This document shows positions 7,175-15,862 of a stretch of DNA of 64,000 bases, in pieces. A model generated the notes under the pieces. The model did no database searches, was not told the DNA's origin, and was given only the letters and a program-made list of their open reading frames with translations. Positions within the stretch are counted from its first letter, which is position 1. Every line of letters begins with the position of its first letter. Source of the DNA: Sphingomonas sp. QA11 (GTDB lineage: Bacteria; Pseudomonadota; Alphaproteobacteria; Sphingomonadales; Sphingomonadaceae); the NCBI RefSeq assembly GCF_028473665.1, contig NZ_CP098774.1:1736001-1800000 (forward strand), read 5' to 3'. The position numbers and the translations under genes were made by a program.

Positions 7175-9247
7175 ATGCAGATAGTCATGCGGCCCGATAT
7201 CCTCAATCCATTGTTCGCCGAGATCACGGCATTGAAAGGCGTCGGCCCCGGACTGGCCAAGCCGCTCGACAAGCTCGGCCTGCACCGCGTGATCGACATG
7301 GCATTCCACCTGCCGACCGGCTGGATCGACCGGGTGCCGCGCGAAGAGCTCGACATGGCGGATGCCGGCCGGACGATCGCGATCACGCTGACCGCCGTCG
7401 AGCACCGATCGGGCAATGGCCGCGGGCCGAGCCGGGTCAGGGCCGTCGACGCCAAGGGCAACCATGTCAGCTTGGTCTATTTCGGCGGCCATCCGGGCTG
7501 GGCGAAGAAACTGCTGCCGACAGGCGAGCCGCGCCGCGTTTCCGGCCGGCTCGAGATGTACGGGCAGGAATTGCAGATGGTCCATCCGGACTATGTGCTG
7601 CCGCTCGACGAGGCGCCTGATGTGGGCGAGCGCGAGTCGATCTATCCGCTGTCGGAAGGAATCACCTCGCGCCGGATGGGGCAACTCACCGCGCAGGCGG
7701 TGGAGCGCTCGCCGGATCTGCCGGAATGGATCGAGCCGGGACTGCTCGCGAAACATGGCTGGCCATCGTGGCGCGAAGCGCTGGGGCGAGTGCATGCCGA
7801 CCCGTCCGATGCCAAGGCGAAGGAGCGGCTTGCCTATGACGAGCTGTTCGCCAACCAGCTCGCGCTGATGCTGGTGCGGCAATCGTCCAGGGCGCGGCGG
7901 GGCAGGGCGCTTGCCGGTGACGGGCGGCTGCGCGACGCGCTCGAACTGCCCTACGCGCTGACCGGCGCTCAGGCGCGGACGGTGCGGGAGATCGAGGGCG
8001 ACCTGCAACAGGCCCAGCCGATGCTGCGCCTGCTGCAGGGCGATGTGGGGTCGGGCAAGACCCTGGTCGCGACGATGGCGCTGCTGATGGCGGTCGAGGC
8101 GGGGGCCCAGGGCGCGCTGCTCGCCCCGACCGAAATCCTCGCACGCCAGCATTTCGAGACGCTCCGCCGCCAGCTCGGCGGCCTGCCGGTCGAGCTGGCG
8201 GTGCTGACCGGGCGCGACAAAGGCAGGGTGCGCGAGGCGACCCTGATGGGGCTCGCCTCGGGCGCGATCCATATCCTGATCGGCACGCACGCGATCTTCC
8301 AGGAGACAGTGACCTACAAGGACCTCGCGCTGGTCGTGGTGGACGAGCAGCATCGTTTCGGCGTGGCCCAGCGCATGATGTTGCAGGCCAAGGCGGAGCG
8401 CCCCCCGCATCTGCTGGCGATGACCGCGACGCCGATCCCGCGCACGCTGACTCTCGCCAATTACGGCGAGATGGACGTCAGCCAGCTCGATGAGATGCCG
8501 CCGGGCCGCCAGCCGATCGAGACGCGGGTCATCTCCGAAGATCGCCTGCCGGAGGTCGTCGATGCACTGGCGCGGCATCTATCGGACGGCGGCCAGGCTT
8601 ATTGGGTGTGCCCGCTGGTCGAGGAGAGCGAGAAGAGCGATCTGGCGGCGGCCGAGGATCGGGCGGAGACGTTGCGGACACGCTTCGGCGATCGCGTCGG
8701 GCTGGTGCACGGCCGGATGAAGGGGTCGGAGAAGGACGCGGTGATGGCCGGCTTCGCCGGCGGGCGGACCGGCGTGCTCGTCGCGACGACGGTGATCGAG
8801 GTCGGGGTCGACGTGCCCAATGCGACGCTGATCGTGATCGAGCATGCCGACCGGTTCGGGCTGGCCCAGCTTCACCAGTTGCGCGGGAGAGTCGGGCGCG
8901 GCAGCGGGCGGTCGATCTGCCTGCTGATCCGCGGCAACCAGCTTGGCGAGACGTCGCGGGCCCGGTTGGCGTTGATGCGCGAGACCAATGACGGATTCCG
9001 TATCGCCGAAGAGGATCTGCGGCTACGCGGGGCGGGCGACCTGCTTGGTACGAAACAGTCGGGCGAAGCGGGGTTCAGGCTGGCGACCGCCGAGACGCTC
9101 GAGGCGCTTTTGCCGGCCGCCGCCGCTGATGCACGGCTGCTGATCGATCGCGACGGCGGGCTGGAGGGTGCACGAGGGCAGGCGGCACGGACCGCCCTGT
9201 ATCTGTTCGAGCGCGACGCGGGAGTGGCGTTGCTCCGCTCGGGCTGA
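7175..9247 (+). CDS. recG: ATP-dependent DNA helicase RecG
   Basis: A 690-residue protein, typical for RecG, which remodels stalled forks and Holliday junctions. The N-terminal wedge domain starts with LKGVGPGLAKPLDKLGLHRV and contains an OB-like fold. The helicase core has Walker A QGDVGSGKTLVATMAL (about residues 288-300), the DEQH box VVVDEQHRFGV (near 389), TATPIPRTL, and motif VI QLRGRVGRGS. The C-terminal end is FRIAEEDLRLRGAGDLLGTKQSG. The start is either the ATG at 7175 or one four codons later; a GGGGG run at 7162-7166 suits the first. It ends 2 bases before a convergent PilZ gene. Confidence 0.97.
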   Translation: MQIVMRPDILNPLFAEITALKGVGPGLAKPLDKLGLHRVIDMAFHLPTGWIDRVPREELDMADAGRTIAITLTAVEHRSGNGRGPSRVRAVDAKGNHVSLVYFGGHPGWAKKLLPTGEPRRVSGRLEMYGQELQMVHPDYVLPLDEAPDVGERESIYPLSEGITSRRMGQLTAQAVERSPDLPEWIEPGLLAKHGWPSWREALGRVHADPSDAKAKERLAYDELFANQLALMLVRQSSRARRGRALAGDGRLRDALELPYALTGAQARTVREIEGDLQQAQPMLRLLQGDVGSGKTLVATMALLMAVEAGAQGALLAPTEILARQHFETLRRQLGGLPVELAVLTGRDKGRVREATLMGLASGAIHILIGTHAIFQETVTYKDLALVVVDEQHRFGVAQRMMLQAKAERPPHLLAMTATPIPRTLTLANYGEMDVSQLDEMPPGRQPIETRVISEDRLPEVVDALARHLSDGGQAYWVCPLVEESEKSDLAAAEDRAETLRTRFGDRVGLVHGRMKGSEKDAVMAGFAGGRTGVLVATTVIEVGVDVPNATLIVIEHADRFGLAQLHQLRGRVGRGSGRSICLLIRGNQLGETSRARLALMRETNDGFRIAEEDLRLRGAGDLLGTKQSGEAGFRLATAETLEALLPAAAADARLLIDRDGGLEGARGQAARTALYLFERDAGVALLRSG

Positions 9248-9249
9248 TC

Positions 9250-9579
9250 TCAGCGCATTACCTCCGCCTGGCTGACCAGCATCGCCAGCAGCTCGCCATA
9301 TTGTTCGGGGCCGATCGGCTGGTCGAATTCGCAGCCGATCCGTCCACCCAGCGACCAGCGCAGCCTGGCGCGGCAGGTACCGATCAGGGGCAGCATGATC
9401 TGGAGCCATTCGCCCGGAGCGAGCTGGGCGTCGCACCGGGCCATCAGTCCGTTGGCTGACAGGTCGACGATCACCAGCGACAATGCCTGCCCATCCGGCC
9501 CGGTGGCGCGGGTCCGGTGAAAGACGGGAATGCGTTCATCGACGCGCTTCTCCTGGAAGGGATGGCTTTCCAGACCCAT
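9250..9579 (-). CDS. PilZ-domain c-di-GMP receptor protein (first of two paralogues)
   Basis: A 109-residue single-domain PilZ protein. Both ligand motifs are present: RxxxR as RVDER (residues 12-16) and DxSxxG as DLSANG (39-44), so c-di-GMP binding is likely. The C-terminal half (RWSLGGRIGCEFDQPIGPEQY) matches the paralogue at 10868-11188 closely, while the N-terminal 20 residues differ. The family acts as a small adaptor that passes a c-di-GMP signal to a partner. The M23-type gene lies immediately upstream on the same strand. The partner is not identified. Confidence 0.9.
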   Translation of the reverse strand: MGLESHPFQEKRVDERIPVFHRTRATGPDGQALSLVIVDLSANGLMARCDAQLAPGEWLQIMLPLIGTCRARLRWSLGGRIGCEFDQPIGPEQYGELLAMLVSQAEVMR

Positions 9580-9644
9580 GGCTTACCCCTGGTACGCCGG
9601 GGAATACTCGGTCGCGTACCTGCACGACTTTGGCCCGAACGCGT

Positions 9645-10817
9645 TTAACGCCGGGTTTGCCGCGGCTTAAGGGATTCCACGGTGCCGAAAGCGAGGACGA
9701 TGTTGAAGCCGGGCCATTCCCGGAGGCGCTCCGGCGTGAGATCCTTCGGGGCGTGCCATGGCACCTTGCCGAATTGAGCCATGTCGTCGATCCGCCCAAG
9801 CAGGACGAAACGGTCGAAGACGAAGGGGACGCCCTCGGCACCAAGCAGCGAATTGGCGTCGGCCAGATGAAAATGGAGATGCGGCCCGGTCGTATCGCCG
9901 GTGAAGCCAAGCCTGCCGATGACCTGCCCCTGCCGGACCCGCTCACCCAGTCTTACCCGAACATTGCCTGGTCTCAGATGCTCGTAGAAGGCGACCTGTC
10001 CGTTCCCGAGGCGGAGCGCGACATAGTTGCCCGCACCTTCGCCAAGGGGATGGGCAGGGTTCCGGGAGATTAGCGCGCTCTCAGCGACATCGTCGCGCAT
10101 GCCGACGATCTCGCCATCCGCCACGGCGAGCACGTCGTCGCCATAGCCGAAGGCATCGCCAGTCCGGTCGGCATCGCCGGTGGTGGTGCGGCCCTGCTGA
10201 TCGAGCTTGACGAAATCAATCGCATAGCGGCCGGGAAGGCGTGCCCGCCCGTCGATGGTGTAGAAAACCCGTCGATGGCCGCGTTGCCAGGAGGGGTCAT
10301 GGACCGCTGCCCAGGGCCCGCCCGCGAGTGGCGGCCCCAGGATGACGGGTGAGGCAGCGTTGATCTCCTGCCACGGAGCTTCCGTCCGGAAGATCCGATC
10401 ATCCCCGGCCACCTTATAGTCGATGATGGGGCGAAACGCCCGAGGGACACCACCGGGCTGAAGGTCGGTTTCCACGAACAGGACCGAGCGAGATCCCGGC
10501 GCCACGGACCCGCCCGGGCCTGAAACGCCCGCCAGCCGCCGGTCAAGCGTCTCGCCGGCGAATTCAGCGAGGGTCTTGTTTGCGCGGTCGAGGATCCGGA
10601 TGCGTTTCACCGTCAACGGCGAATCGCTGAAGTTGGTGAGGTGGATTTCGTAGGTCAGCTCGGCCTTGCCCAGTATTTTTACCGGCGTCGGCGCCTGCGG
10701 AACCGTGACATCGAAAGACTGCCTGACGACGGCGGCGGGTGGTTCTTCCCGGGCTTGTCCAGCAGCGGAAAGGAGCGCCAGGCCCGGCAGGAGCGGCCAG
10801 TGGATCGGTCGTATCAT
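9645..10817 (-). CDS. Exported M23 (LytM)-family peptidase homologue
   Basis: A 390-residue exported protein. The ATG at 10817 gives a signal peptide (MIRPIHWPLLPGLALLSAAGQA); a GTG three codons upstream is the alternative. Residues 25-140 form a beta-rich region with no domain I recognise. The C-terminal LytM part contains YGDDVLAVADGEIVG, a FYEHLRPGNVRVRLGERVRQGQVIG segment and the zinc motif HLHFH at 313-317. The first zinc motif, normally HxxxD, appears as RYAID (197-201), with Arg in the His position, so hydrolytic activity is uncertain. M23 enzymes cut peptidoglycan cross-bridges, while degenerate members activate amidases. It lies between two PilZ genes on the same strand. Confidence 0.88.
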   Translation of the reverse strand: MIRPIHWPLLPGLALLSAAGQAREEPPAAVVRQSFDVTVPQAPTPVKILGKAELTYEIHLTNFSDSPLTVKRIRILDRANKTLAEFAGETLDRRLAGVSGPGGSVAPGSRSVLFVETDLQPGGVPRAFRPIIDYKVAGDDRIFRTEAPWQEINAASPVILGPPLAGGPWAAVHDPSWQRGHRRVFYTIDGRARLPGRYAIDFVKLDQQGRTTTGDADRTGDAFGYGDDVLAVADGEIVGMRDDVAESALISRNPAHPLGEGAGNYVALRLGNGQVAFYEHLRPGNVRVRLGERVRQGQVIGRLGFTGDTTGPHLHFHLADANSLLGAEGVPFVFDRFVLLGRIDDMAQFGKVPWHAPKDLTPERLREWPGFNIVLAFGTVESLKPRQTRR

Positions 10818-10867
10818 CCCGGCCACGCTCGCATGCTATGCCACGGTGTTCAACGATTACTGAAGCG

Positions 10868-11188
10868 TCAGCGGCCGCGCAGCAGCACCGCGAGCAGATC
10901 GTAATAATCGGCCAGCTCGATCGCCTGGTCGAGCTCGCAACCGATCCGGCCGCCGAGGAGCCAGCGGATCTCGGTGGAGATCACGCCAACGACCGGCAGC
11001 GTGACCGTCAGGCGGTCGCCCACCTTATAGGGCACGTCGCATCGCGCCATGAGGCCGAGCGCCGAGATGTTAACGATGAGGAGGTTAACCGGCCGCGCAT
11101 CGGGGCCGAAGGCGCGCGTACGGAAATGCACCTCATCGCGCGGCGTGCCACGTTCATCGACCGGTCTCGCACTCCCGAATGCTGCCAT
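10868..11188 (-). CDS. PilZ-domain c-di-GMP receptor protein (second paralogue)
   Basis: A 106-residue PilZ protein with RxxxR as RGTPR (residues 13-17) and NxSxxG as NISALG (40-45). The shared block GLMARCD, the RW-LGGRIGCE-DQ-IE region and the equal length show it is a close relative of the protein at 9250-9579. It is upstream of the M23 gene on the same strand, with about 50 bases between stop and next start, so the three genes could form one transcript. An isolated TTTAACG lies upstream near 11250. Confidence 0.9.
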   Translation of the reverse strand: MAAFGSARPVDERGTPRDEVHFRTRAFGPDARPVNLLIVNISALGLMARCDVPYKVGDRLTVTLPVVGVISTEIRWLLGGRIGCELDQAIELADYYDLLAVLLRGR

Positions 11189-11324
11189 GGCTCACTCCCT
11201 CGGAGTGCCAAGGCTACAGCGCAGGAGTGAATCCGGTCGAAACGAAATTGTTTAACGACTCCTTGCTTCGCCTCCAAAGCACTTGTGCTTCAAGGGTTTA
11301 TGGCAGCAATGTTACGTACAAACC

Positions 11325-12554
11325 CTAGCCCGCGACAAGAATCCCATGATGCTTCTTGCCAGCGGCGATGCGCACCGGCTCTCCGCCGACACGGATGGTC
11401 AGCGCTTCATCCGTCACCTTGTCAGCACCGACGCGGGCGCCGCCACCCTTGATCAGGCGCCTCGCCTCGCCCTTGGAGGCGCACAGGCCAAGCGAGACCA
11501 GCGCATCGACGATGCCGATCTCGCCGCCCGCGACCGTGTAGGTCGGCAGAGAATCCCCGGCGGAACCTTCCTCGAAAGTACGGCGTGCGGTCTCCGCTGC
11601 CTCGGCGGCGGCGGCTTCGCCGCGGCACATCGCCGTCGCCGCATCGGCCAGGATTTTCTTGGCCTCGTTGATCTCGGCACCTTGCAGCGCTTCCAGCCGC
11701 GCAATCTCGTCGAGCGGCAGATCAGTGAACAGCCGCAGGAAACGGCCGACGTCGCGATCGTCCGTGTTCCGCCAGAACTGCCAGTAGTCATAATGGGGCA
11801 ACTGGTCTTCATGGAGCCAGACGGCGCCCGACATGGTCTTGCCCATCTTGCCGCCATCCGCCGTGGTGATCAGCGGGGTGGTGATCCCGTACACCTCGGT
11901 CGAATCGACCCGGCGCGACAGCTCGATGCCGTTGACGATATTGCCCCACTGATCCGATCCGCCCATCTGAAGGCGGCAGCCAGCGCGACGCGACAGCTCC
12001 AGGAAATCATAGGCCTGCAGGATCATGTAGTTGAATTCGAGGAAGCTCAGCGACTGCTCGCGATCGAGCCGAAGCTTGACCGAGTCGAAGCTCAGCATCC
12101 GGTTGACCGAGAAATGCTGGCCGATGTCACGCAGGAACGGGATATATTCCAGCGCATCCAGCCACTCGGCATTGTCGAGCATGATCGCGTCGGTCGGACC
12201 ATCGCCGAAGGTCAGGAAGCGTTCGAAGATGCGGCGGATCGACGCCACGTTGGTCGCAATACCATCCTCGCTGAGCAGCTTGCGCGCCTCGTCCTTGAAG
12301 CTCGGATCGCCGATCTTGCCGGTGCCGCCGCCCATCAGCACGATCGGCTTATGCCCGGCCTGCTGAAGGCGGCGGAGCAGCATGATCTGAACCAGGCTGC
12401 CGACGTGCAGCGACGGCGCCGTCGGATCGAAACCGATATAGCCAGGCACGACCTGCCTGTTCGCAAGCCCATCGAGGCCGGCGGCATCGGTGAGCTGGTG
12501 GATATAGCCGCGCGTCGAAAGCAGGCGGAGAAGATCGGAGGTATGCTCGGTCAT
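11325..12554 (-). CDS. tyrS: Tyrosyl-tRNA synthetase
   Basis: A 409-residue class I aminoacyl-tRNA synthetase that charges tRNA-Tyr. It has the Rossmann start [19 protein letters not shown] with the HIGH-like box PSLHVGS, the tyrosine-binding region [24 protein letters not shown], and the KMSKS loop as KMGKT. The C-terminal S4 RNA-binding domain begins near [25 protein letters not shown]. Start is the ATG at 12554. The stop codon overlaps a weak hairpin, AGGGTTT (11293-11299) pairing with AAACCCT (11320-11326), which could end the transcript but lacks a clear U-tract. Confidence 0.97.
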   Translation of the reverse strand: MTEHTSDLLRLLSTRGYIHQLTDAAGLDGLANRQVVPGYIGFDPTAPSLHVGSLVQIMLLRRLQQAGHKPIVLMGGGTGKIGDPSFKDEARKLLSEDGIATNVASIRRIFERFLTFGDGPTDAIMLDNAEWLDALEYIPFLRDIGQHFSVNRMLSFDSVKLRLDREQSLSFLEFNYMILQAYDFLELSRRAGCRLQMGGSDQWGNIVNGIELSRRVDSTEVYGITTPLITTADGGKMGKTMSGAVWLHEDQLPHYDYWQFWRNTDDRDVGRFLRLFTDLPLDEIARLEALQGAEINEAKKILADAATAMCRGEAAAAEAAETARRTFEEGSAGDSLPTYTVAGGEIGIVDALVSLGLCASKGEARRLIKGGGARVGADKVTDEALTIRVGGEPVRIAAGKKHHGILVAG

Positions 12555-12603
12555 GATGCGGCGGCGCTTAGCATCGGCGCGCGCCCGTCGCTAGCAGGGG
12601 CAG

Positions 12604-13680
12604 CTAGCGGGAGGGCAATTGTCCGAGCGGATCCACCGGCGTGCGGCCCTTGCGCATCTCGAAATGAAGTTCAGGCCGGTCGGCGAGACCCGAATCGCCC
12701 GAGGTCGCGATCGTCTGGCCCTTCCTGACCGACTGGCCGCGCTGCACGAGCAACTGGCTGGCGTGACCATAGACGGTGGTCCAACCGTCGCCATGCTTCA
12801 GGATCACCAGCCCGCCGAGATTGGCGACCTCGTTCCCGGCGTAAGCGACCACGCCATCAGCGGCGGCGAGGATCGGGGTACCGAGAGGAGCCGCGATCTT
12901 GATGCCATTATAGCGTTCGCCGCTCGCGCCCGGGCCGAACCGCGCGACGACGGTACCGCGCAGCGGCCAGGCAAAGGCCCCGTGCAGCCGCGCCGGCTCG
13001 GCGAGCGCGGCCGAGGAGGGGAGGACACGCCCCGGAGAGCTGGTGGGCCGGGCCGGGCGCTGGTTGCTGGCGAGGGCCGGCTCGCCACCGGTGACGATAT
13101 CGTCGACATCGAGACGGAAGGCGGCGGCGCGTTCCGCCACCGTCTGGGGGCCACCGGGAATCAGCACGCGCATGCCGACCCGCAGCGTATAGGGCTGGCT
13201 CAGGTCGTTGGCGGTCACGATCCGCGACCAGTCGACGCCATAGGCGCGCGCGATGGCGATGCCCGTCTCGCCCGCGCGGACGAGGTGATAGCGACCCGCC
13301 GGGATGGCGAGTCGCTGGCCCGCGCGGATCACGAACGGCGCCGACAGGCCGTTGGCGCGTGCAATCGCCTCGGAACCCGAACCCGTCTTGTCGGCGATGC
13401 CGCGCAGTGTTTCGCCGGGCTGGACCACATAGGTGCTGGCGCCGATCGTCTGTGCGGTGGCCGTGACCGGGCGGGCCTGCCATGCGGACGGAGCGGTAGG
13501 GGGGCTGCGTACGTCGTTGTCGACGCTCTGGCGTTCATAGCTCTGGCGCTCATAGGGGATCGCCGGAGCCGGCGCGTAGGGCGGATCGGCCGATTGCATC
13601 TGCGGGATGCAACCGCACAACAGCGCGAGCGGAAGCGCCGACAGAGCGTGGCGCGCGCGTCTCTCGATATGTCCCCCCAT
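12604..13680 (-). CDS. NlpD-like LysM/LytM lipoprotein, probable amidase activator
   Basis: A 358-residue protein. The N-terminal segment HALSALPLALLCGC ends in a lipobox-like sequence with Cys24 as the likely lipidated residue. Two LysM repeats follow (about 83-127, YVVQPGETLRGIADKTG; and 130-175, YHLVRAGETGIAIARAYGV), then a LytM/M23 domain from about 235. In that domain the zinc motif HxGxD is replaced by YNGIK, while YGHA and LHFEMR remain. This suggests a catalytically inactive regulator, as in E. coli NlpD and EnvC, which activate septal amidases. It follows serS-surE in the usual alphaproteobacterial order, without pcm. Lipoprotein status and partner are inferred. Confidence 0.9.
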   Translation of the reverse strand: MGGHIERRARHALSALPLALLCGCIPQMQSADPPYAPAPAIPYERQSYERQSVDNDVRSPPTAPSAWQARPVTATAQTIGASTYVVQPGETLRGIADKTGSGSEAIARANGLSAPFVIRAGQRLAIPAGRYHLVRAGETGIAIARAYGVDWSRIVTANDLSQPYTLRVGMRVLIPGGPQTVAERAAAFRLDVDDIVTGGEPALASNQRPARPTSSPGRVLPSSAALAEPARLHGAFAWPLRGTVVARFGPGASGERYNGIKIAAPLGTPILAAADGVVAYAGNEVANLGGLVILKHGDGWTTVYGHASQLLVQRGQSVRKGQTIATSGDSGLADRPELHFEMRKGRTPVDPLGQLPSR

Positions 13681-13691
13681 GCCGCCCCCCT

Positions 13692-14456
13692 TTAGCTATA
13701 GGCGGCGTTAAGCATAGCCAGAGATTCACCATGTGTCAGGTCGAGATGAAGGGGCGTGACGGCGACATAGCCGTCGGCGATCGCTTCCAGGTCAGTCGAA
13801 TGCGCCGGGGTCTCGATGGTCGGTCCAAGCGCGAACCAGTGATATTCGTAGCCGCGCGGATCGCGGTTGCTGACGATCTGCAGCCGGCCGTAGTCGCGCA
13901 GGCCCTGGTTGGCGACGCGGATGCCCTTTACCGCGTCAGCCGGCCCGGCGGGGAAATTGACGTTGACCAGCGTGCGCGGCGCGAGCGGGGCGTCGATCAG
14001 CGGGCGAAGCACGCGTTCCCCCCAGGCAGCGGCTGCCTCGAACGGCACCGTGTCGCCCATGCCCTCGCGCGAATAGACCTGGCTCAACGCGATCGAGCGG
14101 ACCCCGGCCAGGGCACCCTCCATCGCGGCCGAGACCGTACCCGAATAGGTGACGTCCTCCGCCAGGTTCGCGCCGCGATTGACGCCCGACAGGATTAGGT
14201 CGGGCGGCGAATCCTTCATGATCCGGGCCAGCGCCATCATCACCGCGTCGGTCGGGGTGCCCGCGACCGCGAAACGCCGGTCGGAGAAGCGCCGCACGCG
14301 GATCGGGCGGGTGAGGGTCAGCGAATGGCCCGCGCCTGACTGTTCCTCGGCCGGGGCGACGATCCAGACATCGTCGGAAAAGGCCGAAGCGATTTCCTCG
14401 AGCACCTTGAGACCCGGGGCATGATAGCCGTCGTCATTGGTCAGGAGGATGCGCAT
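13692..14456 (-). CDS. surE: 5'/3'-nucleotidase SurE
   Basis: A 254-residue metal-dependent nucleoside monophosphate phosphatase. Signature elements are present: [19 protein letters not shown], with the metal-binding NDDG at residues 7-10; APAEEQSGAGHSLTL; and SGVNRGANLAEDVTYSGTV with the conserved Asn and SGT. The ATG at 14454-14456 overlaps the serS stop by one base, so the two are translationally coupled. SurE acts in the cytoplasm and is linked with stationary-phase survival. In many proteobacteria pcm follows surE; here the NlpD-like gene follows directly. Confidence 0.97.
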   Translation of the reverse strand: MRILLTNDDGYHAPGLKVLEEIASAFSDDVWIVAPAEEQSGAGHSLTLTRPIRVRRFSDRRFAVAGTPTDAVMMALARIMKDSPPDLILSGVNRGANLAEDVTYSGTVSAAMEGALAGVRSIALSQVYSREGMGDTVPFEAAAAWGERVLRPLIDAPLAPRTLVNVNFPAGPADAVKGIRVANQGLRDYGRLQIVSNRDPRGYEYHWFALGPTIETPAHSTDLEAIADGYVAVTPLHLDLTHGESLAMLNAAYS

Positions 14457-15733
14457 CAGGCCGGCCCCAGCCGATTGAGGCCCCGCAGATAGGGTTGCAG
14501 CGCGTCGGGAATGGCGACCGACCCATCCTCCTGCTGGTAATTCTCCAGCACGGCGACGAGGGTGCGGCCGACCGCGAGACCCGAGCCGTTGAGGGTGTGG
14601 ACGAAGCGCGTGTTCTTCTCGCCCTCCGGCCGGTAGCGCGCGTTCATCCGGCGTGCCTGGAAATCGGTGCAGGTCGAGCAGCTGGAGATTTCCCGGTAAC
14701 GGTCCTGGCCCGGCAACCAGACTTCGAGATCATAGGTGCGCGCCGCGGTGAAACCCATGTCGCCGGTGCACAGCTTCATGCGGCGGAACGGCAGGCCGAG
14801 CGCGGTCAGGATACCCTCGGCGCAAGCGGTCATCCGCTCATGTTCCGCCTCGGAAGTCTCGGGTGTAACGATCGAGACCATCTCGACCTTCTCGAACTGG
14901 TGCTGCCGGATGAAGCCGCGCGTGTCGCGGCCCGCGGCGCCGGCCTCCGAGCGGAAACAGGCAGTCAGAGCGGCGAAGCGCAGCGGCAATTCGTCCTCGC
15001 TCAGGATCTTCTCGCGCACGATGTTGGTCAGCGAGACCTCGGCCGTGGGAATGAGCCAGCGGCCATCGGTGGTGCGGAACATATCCTCGGCCGCCTTGGG
15101 AAGCTGGCCGGTGCCGAATACGATCTCGTCCCTGACCAGCAGCGGCGGGACGACCTGCTCATAGCCATGGTCGTTGCACAGATTGTCCAGCATGAACTGG
15201 CCCAGCGCGCGGTGCAGCCGCGCCGCGGCCCCCCGAACAAGGGTGAAGCGCGCGCCGGCAAGCACCACGCCGGTTTCGAAATCCAGTCCGAGGGCCGGGC
15301 CGATCGAGTCATGCTCCTTCGGTGCGAAGGCGAAGGTGCCGGGGGTGCCGCGCTCGGCGATCAGGACATTGTCCTCCTCGTCCGCGCCCTGGGGCACGTC
15401 GGCGAGCGGCAGGTTGGGAAGGATAGCCAGCTTTCCGTTCAGATCCTCGCCCAGCGCCTTCTCCTCGGCTTCGATCGCGGGCAGCCGTTCCTTGAGGCCG
15501 GCAACCTCGGCCATCAGCGTGGCGGCGGTCGCTTCGTCCTTCGACGCCTTGGCCGCGCCGATCGCCTTCGACGCCTCGTTGCGGCGGGCCTGGCCGGCCT
15601 GCGCTTCGGTGATCAGCGCGCGACGGCGCTCGTCGAGGGCGACCAGGGTATCGGCCACCGGTGCGAGCCCCCGGCGCGCAAGGGCGGTGTCGAAGGCGGC
15701 GGGATTTTCGCGGATGAAGCGGATATCATGCAT
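14456..15733 (-). CDS. serS: Seryl-tRNA synthetase
   Basis: A 425-residue class II synthetase. The N-terminal part ([22 protein letters not shown]) leads into the long antiparallel coiled-coil arm that binds tRNA-Ser (about residues 30-105, [20 protein letters not shown]). Class II motif 2 is [20 protein letters not shown] and motif 3 contains [15 protein letters not shown]. The serine and ATP region [22 protein letters not shown] is intact. It is the first gene of a three-gene minus-strand set with surE and the NlpD-like lipoprotein. Confidence 0.98.
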   Translation of the reverse strand: MHDIRFIRENPAAFDTALARRGLAPVADTLVALDERRRALITEAQAGQARRNEASKAIGAAKASKDEATAATLMAEVAGLKERLPAIEAEEKALGEDLNGKLAILPNLPLADVPQGADEEDNVLIAERGTPGTFAFAPKEHDSIGPALGLDFETGVVLAGARFTLVRGAAARLHRALGQFMLDNLCNDHGYEQVVPPLLVRDEIVFGTGQLPKAAEDMFRTTDGRWLIPTAEVSLTNIVREKILSEDELPLRFAALTACFRSEAGAAGRDTRGFIRQHQFEKVEMVSIVTPETSEAEHERMTACAEGILTALGLPFRRMKLCTGDMGFTAARTYDLEVWLPGQDRYREISSCSTCTDFQARRMNARYRPEGEKNTRFVHTLNGSGLAVGRTLVAVLENYQQEDGSVAIPDALQPYLRGLNRLGPA

Positions 15734-15819
15734 GGCGGCAGGCTATGGCGGCGGCTCAGCCCCCGCGCAACCCGTGGCGTTGTCCCGGGCGGTCTCAAGC
15801 GGAACCTTGCGATTCGAGT

Positions 15820-15837
15820 CGGCGACAAAGGTCGCCG
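15820..15837 (-). terminator. Hairpin downstream of the PEP-CTERM-like gene
   Basis: CGGCGAC (15820-15826), loop AAAG, GTCGCCG (15831-15837): a perfect 7-bp stem with a 4-base loop, 26 bases after the stop of the minus-strand gene at 15863. No long U-tract follows, so termination is plausible but not certain. Confidence 0.45.
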
Positions 15838-15862
15838 GAGCCGAACCGGGAAGCGTCGGGGA

